Shown piece by piece: positions 22,958 through 32,716 of a DNA stretch of 64,000 nt (the stretch's first letter is position 1; each line of letters begins with the position of its first letter). A program made the position numbers and the translations under genes. The DNA comes from Sideroxydans sp. (GTDB lineage: Bacteria; Pseudomonadota; Gammaproteobacteria; Burkholderiales; Gallionellaceae): NCBI GenBank assembly GCA_024636935.1, contig JAGXGC010000019.1, forward strand, positions 147,773 to 211,772, written 5' to 3'. The notes beneath the pieces are model-generated. The model had not been told where the DNA came from and did no database searches. It was given only the letters and a program-made list of their open reading frames with translations.

Positions 22958-23703
22958 GTAGCCGTTCCCATCCATGCGCGCACGGCATCAATTTGGCTGT
23001 ATTGGGTCAGATCGATTTGCAATGGCGTAATGGAAATACGGCCATTGTTGATTGCGTTGAAATCAGTACCCTCACCCGCGTCCTGTGCTTTGCCAGCCGG
23101 TCCGATCCAATAGATCGGCTGGCCGTGTGGATTGCTGGCCTTAACCACTGGTTCAGCCTTGTGGCGCTTGCCCAGTCGAGTCACTTCCATGCCCTGCAAC
23201 TGTTCGTAGGGAATATCCGGCACGTTCACATTAAGCAACCAAGGGTGAGGTTGCGCCTCGCGCATGAAGCGCTGCACCAGCTCGACCGCGACCTTGCCGG
23301 CCGTATCGAAATTCTCGGGATCATGTTTTGCCATGGAGATGGCGATCGCCGGGATGCCCAGCAGGAAACCCTCTGTCGCCGCGGCCACTGTACCCGAATA
23401 GATGGTGTCGTCGCCCATGTTTGCACCAGCATTGATACCGGACACGATGATGTCGGGCTGAACATCCAGCATGCCGGTTACAGCAAGGTGCACACAGTCT
23501 GTCGGTGTGCCATCCACATAATGGAAGCCGCTGGCGGCACGACGCAGATTGAGCGGCCGGTTGAGAGTGAGCGAGTTGCTGGCACCACTGCGGTCACGCT
23601 CTGGCGCGACTACAGTCACTTCAGCAATGGCGGCAAGATGCTGAGCCAGACAAGCCAAACCCGGCGCGAAGTAGCCGTCGTCGTTACTAATCAGAATCCG
23701 CAT
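22954..23703 (-). CDS. surE: 5'/3'-nucleotidase SurE
   Basis: A 249-aa metal-dependent survival-protein phosphatase acting on nucleoside monophosphates and short polyphosphate. The N-terminal [11 protein letters not shown] motif provides the metal ligands, and the conserved [22 protein letters not shown] block is present. It touches the mrp stop by 1 bp and pcm by 4 bp. Confidence 0.97.
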   Translation of the reverse strand: MRILISNDDGYFAPGLACLAQHLAAIAEVTVVAPERDRSGASNSLTLNRPLNLRRAASGFHYVDGTPTDCVHLAVTGMLDVQPDIIVSGINAGANMGDDTIYSGTVAAATEGFLLGIPAIAISMAKHDPENFDTAGKVAVELVQRFMREAQPHPWLLNVNVPDIPYEQLQGMEVTRLGKRHKAEPVVKASNPHGQPIYWIGPAGKAQDAGEGTDFNAINNGRISITPLQIDLTQYSQIDAVRAWMGTAT

Positions 23704-24806
23704 CAGGTGTTCTGGACAACGATCTTGGGGAACGCTGCGCTATGATCCTGTGCCATGTCGGCGATCTTCACCGCCACGCGACGAGCGATTTGCTTGTAAA
23801 CCTTGGAGATGTTGCCATCTGGATCGGACACCACAGTCGGCTCTCCGGAATCAGCCTGTTCACGGATACGAATATCCAGCGGTAGGCTACCGAGGAATTC
23901 TGTGTTGTAGTCGGTGCACATTTTCTCGCCCCCCCCTGCTCCGAAGATATGCTCTTCGTGACCGCACTTGGAGCAGATATGGGTGCTCATATTTTCCACG
24001 ATGCCGATGATCTTTACATCGACCTTCTCGAACATCTTGAGTCCCTTGCGCGCATCCATCAGCGCGATGTCCTGCGGTGTGGTGACGATCACAGCACCGG
24101 TGACGGGCACCTTCTGTGCCAGCGTGAGCTGGATGTCGCCAGTACCTGGCGGTAGGTCGATCACCAAATAGTCTAGGTTGTCCCAACGAGTCTGGTGCAG
24201 CAACTGATCTAACGCTTGGGTCACCATCGGACCGCGCCAGATCATAGGCGTGTCGGCGTCTATGAGAAAGCCGATGGACATCACTTGCAAGCCGTGATTG
24301 ACCAGCGGCTTCATAGTCTTGCCATCTTCTGAATCTGGGTTGCCGCTAAGTCCCAGCATGGTGGGTTGAGAGGGCCCGTAGATGTCTGCATCCAGCATGC
24401 CGACACGCGCACCTTCAGCAGCTAGCGCCAGCGCCAGATTCACGGCAGTTGTACTCTAGCCCACTCCGCCTTTGCCGGAAGCCACTGCGATGATGTTCTT
24501 CACACCATCCACCAGCTTCACACCGCGCTGCACGGCATGCGGCACGACTTTGCTGCTGACATTGGCTTCGACCTTACCTGCACCCGACAAGGCAGACTTC
24601 AAGTGTGCCTCGACCTGTGCTTTGATCTCGCTCCACACGCTCTGTGCCGGATAACCCAGCAGGATGTCCAGCGTGACATCACCACCGCTTACTTTGACGT
24701 TCTTGACTGATTTCCCACTAACAAAATCTCTTTTGGTATTGGGATCGATCAAGTTCTTCAGTGCATTCTGTACATCGACTTCGGAAAAGCTCATCACGCG
24801 CTCCAA
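23703..24806 (-). pseudogene. mrp: Mrp/ApbC Fe-S cluster carrier ATPase, interrupted by in-frame TAG
   Basis: One continuous frame encodes a full-length Mrp/NBP35-type Fe-S carrier: an N-terminal FeS-assembly (DUF59/MIP18-like) domain, then a P-loop ATPase with the C-terminal CSKCGHEEHIFG cysteine pair. The frame is broken by a single TAG at 24456-24458. It falls exactly on the catalytic lysine of the Walker A motif: SGKGGVG-stop-STTAVNLALALA, where AAG is expected. The ORF track therefore shows two pieces, 24456-24806 and 23703-24443 (the latter from GTG). Everything else is intact and no frameshift is seen, so this is either a very recent loss or a base-calling error. Confidence 0.9.
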
Positions 24807-24891
24807 TTGATTGACGCCCAGATTCTACTTGAGAAGACGCTTCTACGGGACTCGGTTTTACAACCGACAAGCTGCTTTGGCCTCATACCTT

Positions 24892-24897
24892 TATAAT
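24892..24897 (+). promoter_or_regulatory. Probable -10 box of the NlpC/P60 lipoprotein gene
   Basis: A perfect TATAAT hexamer stands 25 bp before the ATG. No convincing -35 hexamer is seen at 16-18 bp, so only the -10 element is called. Confidence 0.5.
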
Positions 24898-24922
24898 CAC
24901 ACCAACACTCAGGATATCTACC

Positions 24923-25381
24923 ATGCATAAATTATCCTTACTTATTTTGTTTGCTCTATTGACCGCATGCGGTTCAGGCCCCGTGCGCAACGACAGTGCT
25001 CGCGACGAGCGCATGAACGACCTGGTGATGTACGCCATGAGTCTGGCCGAGACTCCGTATCAATATGGCGGCAACAGCTCGCGCAGCGGCTTTGATTGCA
25101 GTGGCTATGTAGGCCACGTGTATCGGGAAACACTCGACGTCAAGCTGCCCCGAACCACAAAGGAGATCAGTGGCGTCGGTGAGCCATTGGGACAAAGTGA
25201 GCTGCGCCCAGGTGATCTGGTGTTCTTCAACACACAGCGCAGACCCTATTCACATGTGGGCATCTACCTGGGTGAAAGAAAGTTCGTGCATGCACCCAAG
25301 ACTGGCGATCGAATCCGCGTCGAAAACATGGAACTGAACTACTGGAAGTCACGCTACAACGGCGCCCGCCGCGTGTATTGA
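24923..25381 (+). CDS. NlpC/P60 family cell-wall hydrolase lipoprotein
   Basis: A 152-aa lipoprotein, lipobox LLTAC (Cys at residue 17). The NlpC/P60 papain-like fold is complete: catalytic Cys in FDCSGYV, His in YSHVGIYLG, third polar residue in FVHAPKTG. Family members cut the D-Glu-to-diamino-acid bond in peptidoglycan stem peptides, for example MepS. A stand-alone gene transcribed from its own promoter, converging on mltB. Confidence 0.93.
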   Translation: MHKLSLLILFALLTACGSGPVRNDSARDERMNDLVMYAMSLAETPYQYGGNSSRSGFDCSGYVGHVYRETLDVKLPRTTKEISGVGEPLGQSELRPGDLVFFNTQRRPYSHVGIYLGERKFVHAPKTGDRIRVENMELNYWKSRYNGARRVY

Positions 25382-26335
25382 TTATTGACGTGCCGCGCGC
25401 ATCGCTTGCGCCAATTGATGCACTGACATCGCGTAATAACTACTGATGTTGTAACGCATGATGACGTCAAAGTTCTCGAATGCCAGCCAGTATTCCTTGC
25501 CGTTCTCCAGCGTCAAGTCCAATAACCAAGCAGGAGGCAATAACGTTTTCTGCTCACCTTGCAGCGACACGCCCGCATCACTAGTCCACCCCATGACAGG
25601 GCGAGCCGCCATCAAGTCTCCCAGCAACTTATCATCGGAGACATTCACCTGCAGAGCGACTGGTTCGCCGCTGCGCCAGCCGTAGTGTTTAAAGTAGTTC
25701 GCTACGCTGCCGATCGCATCTGCCGGTTCATGCAGGATGTTTACATGACCATTGTCGTTGTAGTCCAACGCATATTTTCGATAGTTGCTGGGCATGAACT
25801 GCGGAATACCCAGCGCACCAGCATATGAAGAATTGATCGCAAGCAAATTAAAATCCTGCTCACTCGACAACAACAAGAACGCTTCCAGCTCAGCTCTAAA
25901 ATAAGGTGCGCGACGCGGAAAATCGAATGCCAAAGTGGTCAATGCATCCAGTGTGCGGAAGCGTCCGGTCTGCTTTCCGTACATGGTCTCCACGCCGATG
26001 ATGGCGACGATATATTCAGCAGGAACGCCAAATTGGCGTTGCGCGCGCTGCAGAAAAGCTTCGTTCTTATTCCAAAAGGAAAGGCCATCCTTGATGCGTT
26101 GCGGATTGACAAAATTGGCGCGGTACTCCGCCCATGGTTTCAAAGTCGCGGGCTTCTCTATCGCCGCGATCACCTCCGGACGTTGCTCGGCACGACGGAA
26201 CACGCGCTCCAGATCGGCACGCTTGAAATGGTGACGCTCTACCATCTCATCTATGAATTGAGGGATACCGGGCAGATTGGCTGCAAAAGCAGCGTGACTC
26301 GACAACAACAGGAAAAACAGGCTGATTAATCTCAT
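25382..26335 (-). CDS. mltB: Membrane-bound lytic murein transglycosylase B
   Basis: A 317-aa peptidoglycan-cleaving enzyme forming 1,6-anhydroMurNAc ends. A signal peptide ends HAAFA, without a lipobox, so this is a soluble or loosely bound MltB form. The catalytic glutamate is in IIGVETMYGKQTGRFRTLDAL (about residue 116), and the later GALGIPQFMPSNY block is typical of the MltB family. Convergent with the NlpC/P60 gene, stop codons abutting. Confidence 0.95.
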   Translation of the reverse strand: MRLISLFFLLLSSHAAFAANLPGIPQFIDEMVERHHFKRADLERVFRRAEQRPEVIAAIEKPATLKPWAEYRANFVNPQRIKDGLSFWNKNEAFLQRAQRQFGVPAEYIVAIIGVETMYGKQTGRFRTLDALTTLAFDFPRRAPYFRAELEAFLLLSSEQDFNLLAINSSYAGALGIPQFMPSNYRKYALDYNDNGHVNILHEPADAIGSVANYFKHYGWRSGEPVALQVNVSDDKLLGDLMAARPVMGWTSDAGVSLQGEQKTLLPPAWLLDLTLENGKEYWLAFENFDVIMRYNISSYYAMSVHQLAQAMRAARQ

Positions 26336-26376
26336 GGCCGAGCATTTTACTCGACAGTCCTTCCCCCTACTGTTAA

Positions 26377-27374
<998 letters not shown>

Positions 27375-27375
<1 letters not shown>

Positions 27376-27929
27376 TGAAAGACCAGCCGGAACAGGATGA
27401 AGACTTGTTCCGGCAATTGCTGGACGACGTGACGCCACTCAAACCCAGCGACCGTCGCACTCCCTCCCCCGCTCCGCGCAAGCCTCACAAAAGAAACATC
27501 TCTCTAGAAGCTGAGATCGCCGATACGCTCTCCGATCATGGTGCTGGCGATATTGCGCCCACTGAATACCTCAGCAACGGTTTGAACCGCATGACGCTAC
27601 GCAAATTAAGGCGCGGCGACTGGCCTGTTCAGGATGAGCTTGATCTGCATGGATTGAACAGTGATGAAGCGAGAAAGCTTCTTACATCTTTCCTGCATCA
27701 GGCAATGCAGCAAGGCCTGCGCTGCGTGAACGTGATTCACGGCAAAGGCTGGCATAGTGAACACGGCGAGGGATTACTGAAACGACTGACCCGTCATTGG
27801 CTGATCCAGCATCCGCAGGTATTGGCGTTCTGCGATGCGCCGCTGCAAGCAGGCGGTAGCGGCGCTGCATGGATACTGCTTAAGTCAACTGTCCGTAAAA
27901 ACGATAGTGGTTCTTCCCTGCCAGTTTGA
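27375..27929 (+). CDS. Smr-domain protein
   Basis: A 184-aa protein with a charged N-terminal half and a C-terminal Smr domain (about residues 95-172). The two family motifs are DLHG (ELDLHGLN) and HGKG (VIHGKGWHS). Small MutS-related domains bind or nick nucleic acids, and stand-alone ones have been linked to ribosome rescue and RNA cleavage. I choose the ATG overlapping the trxB stop; the longer track ORF starts inside trxB. The 3' end runs 50 bp into the 3' end of the convergent GGDEF gene. Confidence 0.88.
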
Positions 27930-29580
27930 CCTCATACATCGCGGCATCGGCGAATTTCTTCAAGACATCACTTTCATCGGCATCATCTGGATAGATGCTG
28001 ATACCGATACTCGTTCCGATGTTCACTACAACCCCCTCGATCTGAAAAGGAATACAGAGAGATTCAATGATCTTCTTCGCCACATGAGCGGCATCTTCGG
28101 ACTTGTTGATAGCCGACATCACAACGACGAATTCATCTCCGCCCATGCGCGAGACCATATCTGTCTCTCTGATACAACTCTTTAATCGGTTAGCCACTTC
28201 CCGTAACAACATATCTCCCGAATGGTGACCAAGCGTATCGTTCACGACCTTGAAACCATCTAGGTCTAGAAACAGCAAAGCCATTTTGTTGTGATTGCGT
28301 TTGGCTGTAAGCAAAGACTGCTCGATGTGCTGGTTCAGCAAAGTGCGGTTCGGGAGATTGGTCAATGCATCGAAGTGTGCCAGATGCTGCATGCGTTCGA
28401 ATGAGGCTCTACGCTCGGTGATGTCTGTGAACAGTGCGATGTAGTTAGCGACAGCGCCTTGCTCGTTCTTCACCACTGCGATGGACAGCCACTTGGGATA
28501 GATTTCGCCGCTCTTGCGCCTATCCATGATCTCACCCTGCCATGCCCCGGTGGCAAGCAAGGTTGCCCACATCTCCTTGTAGAACTCCGTCCCCTGTTCG
28601 CCCGACTTCAGGATGCGCGGGTTCTGACCGATCACTTCTTCGGCCGAATATCCCGTGATCTGTGTGAATGCGCGGTTCACCTGCATGATTTCGTTATTCA
28701 CATCGGTGATCACGATGGCCTCGGAACTGCTCACAAAGACCTCCGCAGCCAACTTGAGTTGTTCCTGTCCCTGCCTCACCTGCTCAACACTCTTCTGCAA
28801 ACTGTCTCCAAGAGCATTGAAGGCGTCCGCCATCTTACCGATCTCATCTCGCGACTTGATGTCGACCCGTCGCGACAAGTCGCCATCTTGCTGCATAGCA
28901 GACATGACCTGTTGCAACCGCCTCATGGGATTAGTGAAAGAACGAATCAGTACATCGATCATAAAGAACAACACGATCTGCAACAGCAACTGACCAATCC
29001 ACAACCAAACATTGATGGAATGGATCAGGGCGAATTCCTCGCTCAGGTCCAGCACGATACTTGCTGCACCATTCGCCGTACCTTCCGGCACGTGGTGGCA
29101 GCTCAGACAATCCGTACCTTTATAGTTATGACTGGCGATGAAAGGAAAAACTGCCCGCAACGACTGTTTATCAGCATCGCGACGTTCGAAGTAAGGCTTA
29201 CCGGTCTGCAATACGCGACGGTCTACATCGTCCTGAGCACGCTCTTCAGGCAGGCCGGGACCAAACTGGCGGTCCACCAACTCTGAACGGATAATGCGCA
29301 ATTCGCGTATCCCGCGAGATTGGCTCATCTTATCGATGAACAGCGTGCGCATCGCAGGATCACTTATGTGTCCATTCAACATCAACATGTTCATACCATT
29401 GATGATGCCGTCGGCTGTCTCTTCGGCACGCACTTGAGCAGACTGCAGGATCTTTTCTTCGAAGCTGGCCATCAGCCAGCGCTGGGTGAATACGAGGACG
29501 ATGAGCAGCCCTACTTGGATAAGCAGGGAGAGCTTGAGTCGCATGCTCAAGCCATACCACCAGTTACTAATCATAAACAT
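27880..29580 (-). CDS. Membrane sensor diguanylate cyclase with periplasmic CxxCH haem motif
   Basis: A 566-aa protein making c-di-GMP. Order: helix (about 14-32), periplasmic sensor (33-188), second helix (189-212), HAMP (about 213-265), PAS (about 275-395) and GGDEF domain (about 400-560). The catalytic motif MGGDEF is intact and an inhibitory I-site (RETD) lies upstream of it. The periplasmic part contains DCLSCHHV at residues 157-164, a CxxCH c-type haem attachment motif, in a region resembling the DUF3365/Tll0287-like haem sensors. It could therefore sense redox state, oxygen or NO. The start is not strongly supported by a ribosome-binding site; MRLKLSLL at codon 13 is an alternative. 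Confidence 0.9.
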   Translation of the reverse strand: MFMISNWWYGLSMRLKLSLLIQVGLLIVLVFTQRWLMASFEEKILQSAQVRAEETADGIINGMNMLMLNGHISDPAMRTLFIDKMSQSRGIRELRIIRSELVDRQFGPGLPEERAQDDVDRRVLQTGKPYFERRDADKQSLRAVFPFIASHNYKGTDCLSCHHVPEGTANGAASIVLDLSEEFALIHSINVWLWIGQLLLQIVLFFMIDVLIRSFTNPMRRLQQVMSAMQQDGDLSRRVDIKSRDEIGKMADAFNALGDSLQKSVEQVRQGQEQLKLAAEVFVSSSEAIVITDVNNEIMQVNRAFTQITGYSAEEVIGQNPRILKSGEQGTEFYKEMWATLLATGAWQGEIMDRRKSGEIYPKWLSIAVVKNEQGAVANYIALFTDITERRASFERMQHLAHFDALTNLPNRTLLNQHIEQSLLTAKRNHNKMALLFLDLDGFKVVNDTLGHHSGDMLLREVANRLKSCIRETDMVSRMGGDEFVVVMSAINKSEDAAHVAKKIIESLCIPFQIEGVVVNIGTSIGISIYPDDADESDVLKKFADAAMYEVKLAGKNHYRFYGQLT

Positions 29581-29613
29581 CCGATCAAGTCCGCAAGGCC
29601 CCCGCCCGGACGA

Positions 29614-29973
<360 letters not shown>

Positions 29974-30032
29974 TCAGAGGTTATGTGATGTTTCGTCTAA
30001 GTATAGCCCAACAGCAATCCAGCGAACACGCC

Positions 30033-30458
30033 TTAACCCTTACGTGCCAGACATTCTGGGCTATTGCACTCACCATACAGTGTCAAAGCATGATCGCTCA
30101 ACACAAATCCCAACGATGCAGCAATCTCACGCTGGCGCTCCTCTATGACCTTGTCGTAGAACTCTTCCACGCGACCACACCGTATGCATACGATGTGGTC
30201 GTGATGGGGCCCGCGCTCCAGTTCATATACAGTCTGACCGCTGTCGAAGTGATGGCGAGTGATAAGCCCTGCCGCCTCGAACTGGGCCAGCGCCCGATAT
30301 ACCGTTGCCAGCCCGATCACCTCTCCACCTTCCGTCAATAAACGATAGATAGTCTCCGCCGTCATATGGCGTTCTACTGAATTCTCCAGCAAGGTCAGTA
30401 TCTTGAGGCGAGGCGTCGTTACTTTTAGTCCTGCATTGCGCAATTCTTCACTGTCCAT
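30033..30458 (-). CDS. fur: Ferric uptake regulator
   Basis: A 141-aa Fe(II)-responsive repressor. An N-terminal winged helix contains the recognition segment GLATVYRALAQFEAAGL, followed by the dimerisation and metal domain with HHDHIVC, CIRCG (CxxC) and CNSPEC. It faces a Fur-boxed porin operon, which makes that operon a probable direct target and leaves room for autoregulation from the shared 149-bp gap. Confidence 0.96.
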   Translation of the reverse strand: MDSEELRNAGLKVTTPRLKILTLLENSVERHMTAETIYRLLTEGGEVIGLATVYRALAQFEAAGLITRHHFDSGQTVYELERGPHHDHIVCIRCGRVEEFYDKVIEERQREIAASLGFVLSDHALTLYGECNSPECLARKG

Positions 30459-30520
30459 TTTCTCTCCTTGGATACCGGTTAAGCCAGATTCACCTTTAGT
30501 TTAAGTCTAGCAAATATTGC

Positions 30521-30568
30521 TTGCGCATGATAATCATTATCATCTATATTGATAGTCATTCTCATTTG
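30521..30568 (+). promoter_or_regulatory. Promoter with tandem Fur boxes upstream of the porin operon
   Basis: TGATAATCATTATCA (30528-30542) is a near-perfect Fur-box core. It lies between a possible -35 (TTGCGC, 30521-30526) and -10 (TATATT, 30545-30550; 18-bp spacer). A second, weaker box GATAGTCATTCTCATTT follows at 30551-30567. Binding of Fe-Fur here would block RNA polymerase, so the operon should be induced by iron starvation. Confidence 0.85.
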
Positions 30569-30607
30569 AGAGTATTAAAACAGCCAACTAACTACACAGG
30601 AACAATC

Positions 30608-31738
30608 ATGAATTTAAATATATTTCGACATATTTCAGCCCTAGCACTGCTGATACCAATAGGCGCAACCGCAGCTGATGCCACCCTTGAACAACGAGTC
30701 GAGAGGTTGGAGGCTCAATTAGAAGCAAGCAATAACCGCACTCAAGCATCGCTGAACGACCAACTACCGCGAACTCATTTTGGAAGTTATGGCGAGTTAC
30801 ATCTGAATAAACTCAAGAATCGAAATGGTAGCGACAAGGATGAGTTGGATATCCATCGCTTCGTCATATTCATGTCTCACGACTTCGACGAACAGACCAG
30901 ATTATTTTCAGAACTGGAAGTCGAACATAGCAATACAGATAACTCGGGGGTCGTGACACTCGAACAGGCGTATATCGAGTTTGCTGCGAATGATGCGATG
31001 AGCATCAAAGCCGGCATGATGCTCATGCCAGTCGGCATCATCAGCGAAACGCACGAACCACCAACTTTCTACGGTGTGGAACGTAATCCGGTAGAGACGA
31101 ACATCATTCCCACCACATGGAGTGAGGGTGGAATCGCGATGTCTAATCGCTTGCAGAATGGGCTGAGCTTCGACCTAGCGATCACCAGCGGTCTAGCCAC
31201 CAGCGCCACCGCAAATTATGCCGTACGCGCAGGCCGTCAGAATACCTCTAAAGCCATGGCAGCTAATGCAGCGTATACCGGCCGACTTAAATGGACAGGC
31301 ATGCCCGGACTGGAGTTGGTTGCCACGCTGCATCGCCAATCTGATATCACACAAAGCACCGATGCCACAGCCGGTGCCGCAACGCTGTATGAGACGCATG
31401 CGGTGATATCACGCGGCGCATTCAGTTTGCGCGCCTTGTATGCAGCTTGGCGTTTGGACGGAAGCGGCCCCGCATCAGCAGGTGCAGACAAGCAGAACGG
31501 CTGGTATGCGGAACCTTCTTGGCGACTCACCGAACAATGGGGTGTATTCGCGCGTTACAGCAGTTGGGATAATCGGGCTGGCGATACAAGTGACAGTCAT
31601 TTTCGACAAGTCGATCTGGGTATGAACTTTTGGCCGCACCCAGACCTGGTCATCAAAATGGACTACCAAAATCAACGCTCTCCTTCGGGGCAGAATGAGT
31701 ACGACGGCATCAACCTAGGACTGGGTTACCAGTTTTGA
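30608..31738 (+). CDS. Fur-regulated outer-membrane porin-like protein
   Basis: A 376-aa protein with a signal peptide (MNLNIFRHI... ending ATAAD), a short coiled coil (LEQRVERLEAQLEAS, about residues 27-41) and then beta-barrel sequence ending in YQF, the C-terminal aromatic signal of outer-membrane barrels. The coiled coil plus barrel resembles trimeric porins of the phosphate-selective or OprB/OprP-like type. I choose the ATG after ACAGGAACA; the longer track ORF begins inside the Fur box. The solute is unknown, but Fur control and the following FMN-binding gene suggest a part in iron acquisition or iron reduction. Confidence 0.8.
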   Translation: MNLNIFRHISALALLIPIGATAADATLEQRVERLEAQLEASNNRTQASLNDQLPRTHFGSYGELHLNKLKNRNGSDKDELDIHRFVIFMSHDFDEQTRLFSELEVEHSNTDNSGVVTLEQAYIEFAANDAMSIKAGMMLMPVGIISETHEPPTFYGVERNPVETNIIPTTWSEGGIAMSNRLQNGLSFDLAITSGLATSATANYAVRAGRQNTSKAMAANAAYTGRLKWTGMPGLELVATLHRQSDITQSTDATAGAATLYETHAVISRGAFSLRALYAAWRLDGSGPASAGADKQNGWYAEPSWRLTEQWGVFARYSSWDNRAGDTSDSHFRQVDLGMNFWPHPDLVIKMDYQNQRSPSGQNEYDGINLGLGYQF

Positions 31739-31739
31739 T

Positions 31740-32255
31740 ATGGCTTGGATAAGCATATTCCTACTGTTCAGCTTTTCGCTCCCGGCTTTCGCTAGCGAGT
31801 CCAGTGCTGAGGTAAATAACTTTCTAAGCGCAGCGTTCAAAGAGTCGCCCGAAATTCATGACGTCTGGCTCAGCGGAGATTTGCGTCCTATCGTGCGTGA
31901 CATCCTGCACCATGACTATCCACTTGCTCGGGTGAAATACTGGCGTATTGACCAACGCACTGCTTGGGTGCTGGATGAGATCGGCAAAGAAAGACCCATC
32001 ACAGTTGGCATCGTGATCGACCAAGGCAGAATCGAAAAGGTGCAGGTTTTAATCTACCGCGAGAGTCGAGGCTGGGAAGTGAAGAGTCCTATCTTCACCG
32101 CACAATTCGATGGCGCTCAACTGGATAAAGACTTGAGATTGGATCGCACCATCGACGGAATTTCAGGAGCCACGCTTTCCGTACGTGCGCTGCAAAAGTT
32201 GACGCGACTGGCGCTTCTGCTGAATCAGACGATCATGACAGGAGAGCATCCATGA
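31740..32255 (+). CDS. Periplasmic FMN-binding domain protein
   Basis: A 171-aa protein with a signal peptide ending PAFAS and a C-terminal FMN_bind domain (about residues 85-160). The motif TIDGISGATLSV (about 139-150) matches the SGAT flavinylation site at which the transferase ApbE links FMN to a threonine in NqrC/RnfG-like proteins. It should thus be an electron carrier or reductase component outside the cytoplasm. It starts 1 bp after the porin stop and overlaps the next membrane gene by 4 bp, forming a three-gene Fur operon. No apbE lies in the window. Confidence 0.85.
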   Translation: MAWISIFLLFSFSLPAFASESSAEVNNFLSAAFKESPEIHDVWLSGDLRPIVRDILHHDYPLARVKYWRIDQRTAWVLDEIGKERPITVGIVIDQGRIEKVQVLIYRESRGWEVKSPIFTAQFDGAQLDKDLRLDRTIDGISGATLSVRALQKLTRLALLLNQTIMTGEHP

Positions 32256-32716
32256 ACGCATGGGGCGTACGTTTAAGTCCTTCCGCTCGTCACACTGTAT
32301 TGATCGGCAGCCTGTTCGTAATTGCGAGCGGAATTGCATGGATGGCGCTTGGTTGGATGGTGGACGCACAGGATTATGCCGACCCGCTGCACACCTTACG
32401 TCACCGCATACTGGTACTACACGGCATCACCGCATATGTACTGGTATGGATGGCAGGCAGACTATCAAATCTGCATCAACAAGGAAATTGGCGAGCACAT
32501 CGAAATCGCGGCAACGGTTTATTGCTGAGCACGACGCTGGCGCTATTGGCGGTCAGCGGACTATGCCTGTATTACCCACCGCATGAAGACTGGCTCGCAA
32601 GCATCAGCCAGCTTCATCAGATACTAGGCATCGTGCTGGCACTGTTACTCCCCTTGCATCTGCTTGCCGCCAGCGCGCTACGCAGACTCAGAATGCATCC
32701 TGATAACGCACGGTGA
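32252..32716 (+). CDS. Four-helix membrane protein, possible b-type cytochrome partner of the FMN protein
   Basis: A 154-aa inner-membrane protein with four predicted helices (about 17-37, 50-70, 88-108, 124-143). Histidines lie in or next to the helices (LVLHGITAYVLVW, LHQILGIVLALLLPLHLL), as in DUF4405- or PepSY-like membrane cytochromes that pass electrons to extracytoplasmic flavoproteins. Translationally coupled to the FMN-binding protein gene (4-bp overlap). Haem binding is an inference from the spaced histidines. The end of the gene overlaps the convergent nadE by 29 bp. Confidence 0.7.
   Translation: MNAWGVRLSPSARHTVLIGSLFVIASGIAWMALGWMVDAQDYADPLHTLRHRILVLHGITAYVLVWMAGRLSNLHQQGNWRAHRNRGNGLLLSTTLALLAVSGLCLYYPPHEDWLASISQLHQILGIVLALLLPLHLLAASALRRLRMHPDNAR

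Noticed and set aside
22783-23745. 320-aa plus-strand ORF
   Set aside because: Antisense to surE and the start of pcm, and has no ribosome-binding site.
23703-24443. A separate shorter Mrp-like ATPase gene starting at GTG
   Set aside because: The frame is continuous with the upstream piece apart from one TAG, and the product would lack the Walker A loop, so it is part of the interrupted mrp.
28459-29286. 275-aa plus-strand ORF
   Set aside because: Antisense to the diguanylate cyclase, no recognisable features.
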